Shown one piece after another: positions 53,928-61,564 of a DNA stretch of 64,000 bases. Below the pieces are notes generated by a model. That model saw only the letters and a program-made list of their open reading frames with translations. It was not told the origin of the DNA and did not search any database. Both the position numbers and the translations under genes were made by a program. Source of the stretch: Verrucomicrobiota bacterium (GTDB lineage Bacteria > Verrucomicrobiota > Verrucomicrobiia > Limisphaerales > J093); the NCBI GenBank assembly GCA_022710935.1, contig JAKLFY010000009.1:51161-115160 (forward strand). Direction: 5' to 3'. Numbering within the stretch: the stretch's first letter is position 1; every line of letters begins with the position of its first letter.

Positions 53928-55237
53928 CCGGCACGGTACGGACGCCGCACGAACGTGTTGGCCTCGGACACGTTCTTGAACTTCACGTTGGCGGCGTCCC
54001 ATTCGAGTGTGGTCCGCGGGAAGTGCGTGGCGACGCCGCCCAGCAAGACCGCCTCGGTGAGCGGTCCGGAGTAGTCGAAGTCTGCCGAAGGGGTGCCGTT
54101 GCCCAGGCAGGCCTCGACCCATTCATGCCAGTGGTTGGCGCCGGACACCCGGGGGACGGGGTAATCCTCGAATTGCTTCTCGGGCAGGAGTTGGGGCGGT
54201 CCGATGTGCGGCAGCAACAACACGCCTTTGGTGCCGATGAAGATCGACCCCTGATCCGGCACCGGTTGCTGGCCGATCAGCGCCTGCACGTCCTTGGGCG
54301 GCCTTTGGTCGCCGTCGTACCAGGTCACTTTGACCGTGCTGCCTTCGCTGAACGGGGTGCTGGGAAACACGTAATGAATCACGGCATCGACCGACCAGTT
54401 CCACGCGTTGGGGGCGGGTCCCTCCGAACGCACCGAGAGCGGCGCGGTCAGCGCGAGCGCCTTGAACACCGGATCGTAGATGTGGCATCCCATGTCACCG
54501 AAGGTGCCGGTGCCGAAGTCCAGGCGTTTGCGCCAGTTGCCCGGATGGTAATAGCCGTCTCCGATAAACGGACGCGACGCCGCGACGCCCAGCCAGAGAT
54601 CCCAGTCGAATCCCGCCGGCACGGGGTCGGTGCGGTCCGGTCGTGGGGCCATGTCGCCCCACTTCTTGCCGCTCCAGGTGTGGACCTCGCGGACCTTGCC
54701 GATGGCGAGGTCCTGGATCAGCCGCACCGCCAGGCGATACTCGGAGGCCGAATGGATCTGGATGCCCATTTGGGTGACCAGTTTCCGTTGTCGGGCGAAG
54801 AGGGTGAGTTGCCGCGCCTCGTAGACGTCGTGGGTCAACGGTTTCTCGCCGTACATGTGCTTGCCCAACTGCATCGCGGACATGCCAATGGGCGCATGCA
54901 TGTGATCGGGCGTCGAGACATTGACCGAATCCAGTCCCTTGACCTCGTCCAGGAGCTTGCGCCAATCCTGATAGACCTTGAGTTCCGGGAACTTCGCCTT
55001 GAGCCCATCCGCGCGGGGCAGATCGACGTCGGCCACCGCGACCAGTCGGACCTTGGGATGACGCGTGATCGAATCGAGGTCGGCGGCCGCCATGCCGCTG
55101 GCGCCGAAGCTGGCGTGCTGCAAGATCTCGTTCGGGGAAGCGGACCAGGAATAACGGGCAACGAACGGCACGGCCAATCCGGCTGCGCCAACCCGCCGCA
55201 GAAAGGCGCGGCGTGAACTGCGAAAAGTCGATGTCAT
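53903..55237 (-). CDS. TAT-exported Gfo/Idh/MocA-family oxidoreductase
   Basis: 444 residues from ATG 55237 (MTSTFRSSRRAFLRRVGAAG); a start at 55297 is open but would bury the twin-arginine leader SSRRAFLRRVGAAGLAVPF. The nucleotide-binding part has GASGMAAADLDSIT, LVAVADVDLPRADGLKA and NVSTPDHMHAPIGMSAMQLG, with the signature HMYGEKPLTHDVYEARQLT. The C-terminal part has GTGTFGDMGCHIYDPVFKAL. It is similar in design to the enzyme at 47071 but clearly a different subfamily. It is a periplasmic sugar-type oxidoreductase by inference. Its 3' end overlaps the uracil-DNA glycosylase gene. Confidence 0.92.
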   Translation of the reverse strand: MTSTFRSSRRAFLRRVGAAGLAVPFVARYSWSASPNEILQHASFGASGMAAADLDSITRHPKVRLVAVADVDLPRADGLKAKFPELKVYQDWRKLLDEVKGLDSVNVSTPDHMHAPIGMSAMQLGKHMYGEKPLTHDVYEARQLTLFARQRKLVTQMGIQIHSASEYRLAVRLIQDLAIGKVREVHTWSGKKWGDMAPRPDRTDPVPAGFDWDLWLGVAASRPFIGDGYYHPGNWRKRLDFGTGTFGDMGCHIYDPVFKALALTAPLSVRSEGPAPNAWNWSVDAVIHYVFPSTPFSEGSTVKVTWYDGDQRPPKDVQALIGQQPVPDQGSIFIGTKGVLLLPHIGPPQLLPEKQFEDYPVPRVSGANHWHEWVEACLGNGTPSADFDYSGPLTEAVLLGGVATHFPRTTLEWDAANVKFKNVSEANTFVRRPYRAGWEVKGLS

Positions 55238-55450
55238 GCGCACGGTTGTAACCCGTGGGCGGGCCGAGGGCAATCGCGGAATCACCGGGGCAGACACCTG
55301 CTTTGAACGTCATTGTTCAGGAGGGTTAACCGCCAAACAGGCGACAAGGATGGAAGGGTGCTTGTTCACCACAGCGCCGGGTATATTTCGCGGTTCAATG
55401 TGAGCCACGTGAAAAGCGACCTTTGAACAGCATGGCAATCGTCGTGCCAA

Positions 55451-55834
55451 TCACTTGAGTTCGAGTCCTTTCTTCACCTTCGCCAGTAGGGCGTTGATGG
55501 CCTTCACCTTCGATTCGCTTGCCTTCGGCTCCCCGCCCAGTTCAATCCGCACGTTGAGTCTGAGCGTGTTCGGCACCGCTGCCTTCAGCACCTCGCCCAG
55601 CGAGTCCGCCAGGTCCATGAATTCTTGTGACTGGATTTCGCCTTCCGCTGTGAAGATCCCCGGCTTGCTCACCACCGGCGGTGGTGTCACCGGCACGGGC
55701 ACATTTTGCGGCTGTTGCAGCTTCACGTCGTAAAGATCGGCGGCGAACATGGCCAGGGTCGGCTCGCCGGACTTCACGTCCTCGCGCAGCTTCACCACTC
55801 CATGCCAGGTCTGATCGTTCCGTTTGCCATACAT
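55451..55834 (-). pseudogene. DUF499-type ATPase gene with its centre deleted
   Basis: From ATG 55834 the frame reads MYGKRNDQTWHGVVKLREDV and SGEPTLAMFAADLYDVKLQ, which matches the extreme N-terminus of DUF499 proteins (about 1000-residue ATPases found beside DUF1156 methyltransferases). It then passes directly, in frame, to a segment (FTAEGEIQSQEFMDLADSLG, PNTLRLNVRIELGGEPKAS, NALLAKVKKGLELK) of the kind that closes such proteins. The ATPase core, including the GGGKTH Walker motif, is missing. The remaining 127 codons may still be expressed. One 60-base line just upstream counted 42% GC, far below the surroundings. Confidence 0.55.
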
Positions 55835-55986
55835 TCGGTTAGGTTGCCCACGAAACACACGAATGACACGAAAAGGAAAGGACGAGCTGAACCGAGTCCC
55901 GACAAGCCGGCATCTTTCCAAACAACAAAAGTGCGGCTTCTTCTGGCTTCTTCTTCCGTGTGTTCTGTGTGTTCCGTGCGCCAGTT

Positions 55987-56364
55987 TCACAGTACTATTC
56001 GTTCGTATTCGAGTTTGGGATGGTGTCCAAAATTAACGAGCAGGCCGAGCTTGAAACCAGTAGCGTTGAGATAGTTTAAGACCTGCGCTCGGTGCTCATC
56101 GGCAAGGGCAGATACGGCCTTCAACTCCAAGATGATCTTGTCGAAGCAGATGAAGTCGGCGGTGTATCGCTGTTTGAGCGGACGGCCCTTGTAAGCCAAC
56201 GGCAAGGGCTTCTGTGGGACACACAGCATCCCCTGGAGTTCAAACTCCATTTCCAGGCACTCCTGATAAACCGTCTCGAGGAACCCACACCCCTTCTCCT
56301 TATAGACCTCAAAGCACGCCCCGATGATCCGGTAACTCTCGTCTTTATAGATCAGGTCTTTCAT
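55987..56364 (-). CDS. GxxExxY protein
   Basis: 125 residues, typical length. The defining motif GFLETVY lies in KGCGFLETVYQECLEMEFEL, followed by KPLPLAYKGRPLKQRYTADF and the nuclease-like core DFICFDKIILELKAVSALAD, then YLNATGFKLGLLVNFGH. The family is distantly related to PD-(D/E)XK nucleases and is widespread in Verrucomicrobiota and Planctomycetota, often as isolated genes; its role is unknown. Here it separates the DUF499-type relic from the fragment at 56361. The GC content is low compared with its surroundings, which suggests recent transfer. Confidence 0.92.
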   Translation of the reverse strand: MKDLIYKDESYRIIGACFEVYKEKGCGFLETVYQECLEMEFELQGMLCVPQKPLPLAYKGRPLKQRYTADFICFDKIILELKAVSALADEHRAQVLNYLNATGFKLGLLVNFGHHPKLEYERIVL

Positions 56365-56606
56365 TGTTCGCCTTTCGTGTCTTTAGTGTGTTCCGTGGGC
56401 AGTTCCTGCTGATACGCGGCGCGCACGCTCCGCCCTTGCACATGGTTGCTGAGGCTCTCCAGGATGGACCGCTCTTCCGACCCCGCGTCCGCCATTTCAA
56501 TCACCGCTTGCAGCACGGGCGGGAACAGCGCGCTCGTCCGCAGCGACTTGCTGTTCGGGTAGTACGTCGTCACATCATCCAGTTCATTGCCCGCTAATAA
56601 CGCCAA
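56361..56606 (-). pseudogene. Unrecognised gene fragment next to the GxxExxY gene
   Basis: 81 residues: LAGNELDDVTTYYPNSKSLR, TSALFPPVLQAVIEMADAGS, SILESLSNHVQGRSVRAAYQ, then QELPTEHTKDTKGEQ. The last 12 residues come from the low-complexity spacer in front of the GxxExxY gene, so the natural end is lost. The remaining helical segment is not a family I can name; its position suggests a partner of the DUF499-type gene. It overlaps the GxxExxY start by four bases. Confidence 0.4.
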
Positions 56607-56663
56607 TGAACGCGAAACGGAGGATTCCTCTTCCTCATTCTGCGGACGCGGGGGTTATCGGCT

Positions 56664-57221
56664 CTAATCCTCTTCTTCGCGCCAGCGCGTCACGAGTTGA
56701 TGCGCAATGCCCAGGTGATCGAGCACGCGCGCGACCACGGTGTCGGCGACGTCCCGGGCCGTCTTGGGCCGGTTGTAGAACGACGGGTTTGCGGGCAACA
56801 GGATGGCCCCCGCCAGGGCAAGCAGTTCGAGGTTCTTGATTTGGACCAGGTTGAGGGGCGTTTCGCGGGGGACAAGGATCAGTTTGCGGCGTTCTTTGAG
56901 CACCACGTCGGCCGTCCGCAGCAGCAGATCGCCGCTCAGTCCATGCGCGATGCGTCCGAGTGTGCCCATGCTGCATGGAATGACGATCATGGCGTCGGCG
57001 GCGTTCGAGCCGCTGGCGAAGGGGGCGTTCATGTCATCGAGTGCGTGAGAGAGCACCCCTTGGGCGAGGCGCAGACCATCGGGCAACTCCTCGGCGACGA
57101 CTTCGGCGGCGTAGCGGCTGAGCAGCAGATGCACCTGGTGCTGGCGGGGGTCCAGGCAGTCCAGGAGCCGCTGAGCGTAGACCGCGCCCGAGGCGCCCGT
57201 GATGGCAACAACAATGCGCAA
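56664..57221 (-). CDS. ubiX: Flavin prenyltransferase UbiX
   Basis: 185 residues from a TTG at 57221 (read MRIVVAITGASGAVYAQRLL), placed two bases after the stop of the gene upstream; the open frame extends further but the fold begins here. It prenylates FMN to make the cofactor of UbiD-type decarboxylases. Motifs: FMN-binding ITGASGAVYA, MIVIPCSMGTLGRIAHGLSG, KLILVPRETPLNLVQIKNL and FYNRPKTARDVADTVVARVL. The TTG start and tight spacing suggest translational coupling to 57224-57832. No ubiD gene lies in the window. Confidence 0.93.
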   Translation of the reverse strand: MRIVVAITGASGAVYAQRLLDCLDPRQHQVHLLLSRYAAEVVAEELPDGLRLAQGVLSHALDDMNAPFASGSNAADAMIVIPCSMGTLGRIAHGLSGDLLLRTADVVLKERRKLILVPRETPLNLVQIKNLELLALAGAILLPANPSFYNRPKTARDVADTVVARVLDHLGIAHQLVTRWREEED

Positions 57222-57223
57222 TG

Positions 57224-57832
57224 CTAAAGTTTCACATCCTCGGCGCGAACGTCGAGGCACTCGTCCTGATCCTCCCAGGCGACCGCGGGATAGACTTCGA
57301 GCAGTTTGGGGACCAGTTGGTGGCCGGCGAATGCCAGCAATGTCTCCGCCTTGGCCGCGGCGTCATCGAGCGCCGCATCGTAATCCCCCGTGCGCTTTCT
57401 CTCTCCGTCGTCCCAATGCGCGACGGCATGGACGGGCGCGTATTCCTCGGCCCAACCGCGGATCAGCGGCCGCAGATCCTCGGGGAGGTCGTCGAACGGC
57501 ACGGCCGTGCTGTTGCAGTGGAGGCAGACCAGGCCGGATTCGAGGACGTCGCGGCTCAGCATCGGCACGAGTGGCGCGCGACAGCAGGGCGCGTCGGGAT
57601 AGGTGGCGGGAGACATCACCAGCCGTTTCAGCCAGATCTGCCGGTCGTGTCCCACATGCGCCGCGAGTCGGTACGCCGCCACAAGAGGGTGGGAGAGCCG
57701 CCAGCCGCGTCCCTGGAGCTGCCCCAGCGTTTGCGCCATCCACCGCGCCAGCGTCAGATCGTCGAAGTCGTGAAAAACCCGGCTGTGCTCGGTCCACAAG
57801 GCGTCCAGCGGGTTCTCCGGTTCATGAGCCAT
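57224..57832 (-). CDS. Conserved hypothetical protein encoded with UbiX
   Basis: 202 residues starting MAHEPENPLDALWTEHSRVF. Mostly helical, with WRLSHPLVAAYRLAAHVGHD and WLKRLVMSPATYPDAPCCRA, then a CLHCNST pair that with the earlier CC could bind a metal. The end is acidic (VAWEDQDECLDVRAEDVKL). I do not recognise the family. It directly precedes ubiX with a two-base gap, so a link to flavin prenylation or an aromatic decarboxylation pathway is possible but unproven. Confidence 0.7.
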   Translation of the reverse strand: MAHEPENPLDALWTEHSRVFHDFDDLTLARWMAQTLGQLQGRGWRLSHPLVAAYRLAAHVGHDRQIWLKRLVMSPATYPDAPCCRAPLVPMLSRDVLESGLVCLHCNSTAVPFDDLPEDLRPLIRGWAEEYAPVHAVAHWDDGERKRTGDYDAALDDAAAKAETLLAFAGHQLVPKLLEVYPAVAWEDQDECLDVRAEDVKL

Positions 57833-57890
57833 GATGGATTCAGACTAATGGGCAGGGCAAAAGTTCAAAGCGAAAAGACGGGAGGGTCGT

Positions 57891-58079
57891 GGAGAGCGTT
57901 GACATTCAACAGTCGAATGCGCACGGGGACCGTGAACCGGCCTGTAGCCGCCGACGTGAGTCGGCGCTGATTCCTGCCTTTGACGGAGCAAGATGGCGCC
58001 GTCTGATCCCGCACTGCGGGACGGCTACGCAACCACGGTTCATGGGAGAGCGTTGACATTCAACAGTCGAATGCGCACG
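57891..58079. repeat. Dispersed repeat family F, copies 2 and 3, with palindromes between
   Basis: GGAGAGCGTTGACATTCAAC followed by AGTCGAATGCGCACGGGGAC occurs at 57891-57940 and again, shortened, at 58044-58079, in the same orientation and 153 bases apart. Between them are short dyads (GCCGCCGACGTGAGTCGGCG and TCCCGCACTGCGGGA). The block fills the gap between the hypothetical gene and comB; no gene seen. Confidence 0.8.
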
Positions 58080-58099
58080 CGTTTGGACCGCCTGCGGGT

Positions 58100-58861
58100 T
58101 CACTTCAGCCAGCGCACGATGGCGTTGGCATCGAGTGTGGGGGCGAAGGCGTAGCGATCGCGCATTGCGCAGAAGCCGACGTCGTCGCGCAATTCGGGTC
58201 GAGCCAGCAGGCGGCGTCCGTTGCGGCCCGAGCCCAATCCGGCGGCGAGGTCATTGGCGTGCCTGCGCCAGGCTTCGAGAGCGAGCTGCACGGAATCGAC
58301 CACTTCGCCTTCCTTGTAGAGGTCCCAGACGGCCTCGCACAGCGCGCCTGCCGCCAGCGCGTCCTCGAAAGCGGCCTGCTCGATCGTCCCGCTGCACACC
58401 ACCAGCAGATGGCGCGGCTGGACGCGGCGCAGGGCTTCGACAACGGCATTGAGATTGAGGAATGCTCCCACCCACACGTGCGCGCCCCGGCGGCACGCCT
58501 GCAAAGCGCGCGTGCCGTTGGTGGTGGTCATCACGATCGTGCGTCCCCGCACCCGCTCCGGCTCGAATTCGCGCGGCGAGTTGCCCAGATCGAACTCGAC
58601 TCCGCCGGTGAGGACGGCCCGGATCCGAAGGCCGTTGCGTTCGCCCGCCAGGAGGACGTCCGGGTCGCGCTCCTTCCACGCCAGGGCATCCGGGATTGTG
58701 GCGACCGGCACGACGGCCTGGGCGCCGTGGGCCAGCGCGGTGACCATCGAGCTGGTGGCGCGCAGGACATCAAACACGACGCACGCCGTCTCGCTCAAGT
58801 CGCGCTGTGCGAGGGCGGTGAACTCGGCGGGTGTGAAGAGGACCTCGATGGAGCTGTTCAT
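58100..58861 (-). CDS. comB: 2-phosphosulfolactate phosphatase (ComB)
   Basis: 253 residues starting MNSSIEVLFTPAEFTALAQR. ComB removes phosphate from 2-phosphosulfolactate. Family motifs: ACVVFDVLRATSSMVTALAH, LLAGERNGLRIRAVLTGGVE, FDLGNSPREFEPERVRG, IVMTTTNGTRALQACRRG and LLVVCSGTIEQAAFEDALAA. In methanogens it serves coenzyme M synthesis; in bacteria such as this one it more likely leads to sulfolactate or is of unknown use. It is followed by the OGG-type glycosylase gene in tight order (the latter is upstream by three bases). Confidence 0.93.
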   Translation of the reverse strand: MNSSIEVLFTPAEFTALAQRDLSETACVVFDVLRATSSMVTALAHGAQAVVPVATIPDALAWKERDPDVLLAGERNGLRIRAVLTGGVEFDLGNSPREFEPERVRGRTIVMTTTNGTRALQACRRGAHVWVGAFLNLNAVVEALRRVQPRHLLVVCSGTIEQAAFEDALAAGALCEAVWDLYKEGEVVDSVQLALEAWRRHANDLAAGLGSGRNGRRLLARPELRDDVGFCAMRDRYAFAPTLDANAIVRWLK

Positions 58862-58864
58862 GGC

Positions 58865-59773
58865 TTATGGGAAACGCTGTCGGTCGACGGTTCGGATGTA
58901 GTGAAACAGGTATTGTTGGGCGTAGCCGGCGCGCGGCCCAAAGTGCGTGGCGGCAAAGCGTCGGAGCCCGGACGGCGTGACGCGGCGTCGCGGGAAGTAG
59001 AGCCGGCGCAGAGCCCTCTCGATCCACACATCGATGGGGAAGGCCTGTGGGAATCCGTACGCGAAGAGCAGCACGCAGTCGGCGATCTTGCGTCCGACTC
59101 CGGGCAGAGTCAGGAGGGTTTCACGGGCCTGTTCGAGCCCGAGGGATGCGAGCGTCGCCAGATCCGGGCGGCCCGCGGCGACGCGTTGGGCAGTGGCCCG
59201 GAGCGAGGGCGCGCGGAATCCGAGCTTGCAGGCGCGGAGATCGGCCTCGGTGCATTGCGCCAGGCGCTCGGGTGCGGGGAACGCGAACTCGGGGGCGTGT
59301 CCCATCGGGACCGGGACGGGCTCGCCGTAACGGGCGCAGAGGAGTCCGATCATCTGGCGAATCTGCACGATCTGTTTGGTGGCGGAGAGAATGAAGGAGG
59401 CGAGACATTCCCACGGGTTCTGGCGCAGGAGGCGCAGGCCGGGGAAATGCCGCACGGCGTCGTCGAGGATCGGGTCATCCGGAAAAGTTGCCAGCACGGT
59501 GTCGAGGCGCTCGCCGACCTGGAGGTACGATGCGAGCCAGTCCCAGTCCGGGACGGGCGCGGGCGTCTCCGCGCGGATCCCCTCTGCGCACGGCTCGAGG
59601 CGTGCCCAGCGCCGGCCCACCACGCCCTCGAAGGCCGCGCCCGCCGGACGCCATCGGAAGGCTTGTCCGGAGTTGAGCGTTGCGGCCAGGTCGTAGGGGC
59701 GGACGGGGAACGTGGTGTGCTCGACGCGGGTCAGCCGGGGCGAGGACGTGGGATTCGGGGACGTGTTTGACAT
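58865..59773 (-). CDS. OGG1-type 8-oxoguanine DNA glycosylase/AP lyase
   Basis: 302 residues from ATG 59773 (MSNTSPNPTSSPRLTRVEHT); the open frame upstream to 59872 crosses repeat DNA. The N-terminal OGG domain is shown by TLNSGQAFRWRPAGAAFEGV, and the helix-hairpin-helix GPD part by QNPWECLASFILSATKQIVQ, LLTLPGVGRKIADCVLLFAY with the catalytic Lys in GVGRKIAD, and FPIDVWIERALRR with the catalytic Asp. It removes 8-oxoguanine and nicks the DNA. This is the long OGG1 form common in eukaryotes and some bacteria, not the short bacterial type. It ends three bases before comB. Confidence 0.93.
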   Translation of the reverse strand: MSNTSPNPTSSPRLTRVEHTTFPVRPYDLAATLNSGQAFRWRPAGAAFEGVVGRRWARLEPCAEGIRAETPAPVPDWDWLASYLQVGERLDTVLATFPDDPILDDAVRHFPGLRLLRQNPWECLASFILSATKQIVQIRQMIGLLCARYGEPVPVPMGHAPEFAFPAPERLAQCTEADLRACKLGFRAPSLRATAQRVAAGRPDLATLASLGLEQARETLLTLPGVGRKIADCVLLFAYGFPQAFPIDVWIERALRRLYFPRRRVTPSGLRRFAATHFGPRAGYAQQYLFHYIRTVDRQRFP

Positions 59774-59781
59774 CCGGCTCT

Positions 59782-59898
59782 TTAGCCCGGTCATTTCACA
59801 CGCTTCGCGAGGAACCGTCACCGGGCTAACCCGCATAGCAGTCCTCTTGCGAAGTCTGACCGCCGTATGCACAGACGGGGTGTAAAAAACGCGGGTTA
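59782..59898. repeat. Composite repeat: REP palindrome joined to family D copy 3
   Basis: TTAGCCCGG (59782-59790) and CCGGGCTAA (59821-59829) form a palindrome. It overlaps by three bases an inverted family D copy bounded by the perfect arms TAACCCGC (59827-59834) and GCGGGTTA (59891-59898), with GACCGCCGTATGCACAGACG inside. Read on the minus strand, TAACCCGC begins with the TAA stop codon of apt. The element fills the whole space between apt and the glycosylase gene. Confidence 0.8.
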
Positions 59899-60435
59899 GA
59901 ACCGGATGAGCGAGCGCACGGGGTAGCCTTCGAGCTTGGCGCGGCCTTCGAGTGCGGTCAGTTCGATCAGGAACACGATCCCGACGACCTCGGCGCCCAG
60001 GCGGCGCAGCAGGCTGGCCGCCGCCCGCGCGGTTCCGCCCGTGGCGAGCAGGTCATCGATCAGCAGGACGCGGCTGCCTTTGGGGACGGCATCGGCGTGG
60101 ATGGCGATGGTGTTGGACCCGTATTCGAGGTCGTAGCTTTCTTCGAGCGTGCGGTAGGGGAGCTTGCCGCTTTTGCGGATGGGGACGCAGCCGGCGCCGA
60201 GTAACAGGGCGGCGGCGGAGGCGAAGAGGAAACCGCGGGCGTCGATGCCTGCGACGGCGTGGATGGAGCCGGGCGGGTGGCCGGCGATCAGCATGTCGAC
60301 GGTGGCGGCGAACAGGCGCGCGTTGCCCAGCAGGGGTGTGATGTCTTTGAACTGGATGCCCGGTTTGGGGAAATCCGGAACATTGCGAATGGCTTGCTCG
60401 AGTTCGGCCAGCGAGGCGTTCTGTGGAGGATTCAT
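59896..60435 (-). CDS. apt: Adenine phosphoribosyltransferase
   Basis: 179 residues. Salvages adenine to AMP using PRPP. N-terminus VPDFPKPGIQFKDITPLLGN, adenine-binding AVAGIDARGFLFASAAALLL, KSGKLPYRTLEESYDLEYGS and the PRPP loop VLLIDDLLATGGTARAAASL. The full family length is kept, and the chain ends GYPVRSLIRF. It lies 18 bases after the sigma factor gene on the same strand, so the two may share a transcript. The TAA stop belongs to a repeat. Confidence 0.96.
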   Translation of the reverse strand: MNPPQNASLAELEQAIRNVPDFPKPGIQFKDITPLLGNARLFAATVDMLIAGHPPGSIHAVAGIDARGFLFASAAALLLGAGCVPIRKSGKLPYRTLEESYDLEYGSNTIAIHADAVPKGSRVLLIDDLLATGGTARAAASLLRRLGAEVVGIVFLIELTALEGRAKLEGYPVRSLIRF

Positions 60436-60453
60436 CGAAAACTCGTCATCCGG

Positions 60454-61494
60454 TCAACGTTTCTTTCCTTCGAGTTTCTGGATCATGCGACGCAGTTTGG
60501 CGAGGGCGATGTTTTGGATTTGGCGGATGCGTTCTCGAGTGACGCCGAACTTGGCGCCCACTTCCTCGAGTGTTTTCTCGCTGCTGCCGTCGAGTCCGAA
60601 CCGGTAGCGCAGGATCGTCTGCTCGCGTTGGTCCAGCCGCTGCACGAAATCGTCGACCATGATGTTCACCGTCTTCTCCTCGAGCCGCTCGTACGGATCT
60701 TCGGCGCGCTCGTCCTCGACGACTTCGGCGTAGGTGTTGGAATCCTCGTCGCCGATGGGGGCGTCGAGCGAGGCGGGCCGGACCGACGCGCTTCGCAGTT
60801 GCGCCACTCGGGACGAGGGAACGCCCAGCTCCTCGCCCAGCTCCTCGTCGGTCGGTTCGCGTCCGTACACCTCGTGCAGCTTCATCGCAATCCGCCGCAT
60901 GCGGGAAATCTTGTCCACGAGGTGGACCGGGAGGCGGATGGTTTTGGACTGGTTGGCGAGGGCGCGTTTGATGGACTGTTTGATCCACCAGGCGGCGTAG
61001 GTGGACAGTTTGCCGCCCTTGGCGGGGTCGAAGCGCTCGACCGCCTTCATCAGTCCGATGTTGCCCTCGTTGATCAGATCGAGGAGGGGCAAGCCGAGCC
61101 CGTCGTAGTCGTGGGCGATCTTGACCACCAGGCGCAGGTTGGCCTTGATCATGTGCTCGCGCGCCCTCTTGTCTCCCTGCTTGATGCGCGCCGCCAGTTC
61201 GATCTCCTCCTGCGGCGTCAGGAGCTTGACCTGTCCGATCTCGCGCAAGTAGAGCTTGATGGCCGTGTCGCTGTCGTACGCCGAGCGGTCCGCGGGCCGC
61301 TCGGCCAGCGCCTCTTCGTCCCGAGGCACAGACACCTCGGGGACCGGCGTCGGGGCCTTCGCCATCTCGGCCGTGCGGGGTCGGACGCCCCGGGCGTGCT
61401 TGGGTGGACGGACAGACCGCGTCCCGGCCCGCGTTTGGGTTCGGCGGGCGCGGGTCTGAGACGATCGTCCCTCCGGCTGGCGCTTTGCTGTCAT
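60454..61494 (-). CDS. Sigma-70 family RNA polymerase sigma factor, RpoD/SigA-like
   Basis: 346 residues from ATG 61494. A basic, low-complexity N-terminal 75 residues replaces region 1.1. Region 1.2 is [20 protein letters not shown]; region 2 includes [40 protein letters not shown] and [20 protein letters not shown]; region 3 [20 protein letters not shown]; region 4 [20 protein letters not shown] and [20 protein letters not shown]. All regions for -10 and -35 recognition are intact. It could be the principal or an alternative group 2 sigma; without region 1.1 and with the basic extension the latter is possible. Confidence 0.94.
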   Translation of the reverse strand: MTAKRQPEGRSSQTRARRTQTRAGTRSVRPPKHARGVRPRTAEMAKAPTPVPEVSVPRDEEALAERPADRSAYDSDTAIKLYLREIGQVKLLTPQEEIELAARIKQGDKRAREHMIKANLRLVVKIAHDYDGLGLPLLDLINEGNIGLMKAVERFDPAKGGKLSTYAAWWIKQSIKRALANQSKTIRLPVHLVDKISRMRRIAMKLHEVYGREPTDEELGEELGVPSSRVAQLRSASVRPASLDAPIGDEDSNTYAEVVEDERAEDPYERLEEKTVNIMVDDFVQRLDQREQTILRYRFGLDGSSEKTLEEVGAKFGVTRERIRQIQNIALAKLRRMIQKLEGKKR

Positions 61495-61564
61495 AGTCAG
61501 ACGCGCCGCAAGAGTGTGAAGTCCGCCCTCGTTGCCGCAAGCAAATTAGGCGTGCGGATGCGGC

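Noticed and set aside
55451..56606. Active restriction or defence module
   Set aside because: The DUF499-type gene lacks its ATPase core and no methyltransferase or nuclease partner is intact, so only a remnant is supported.
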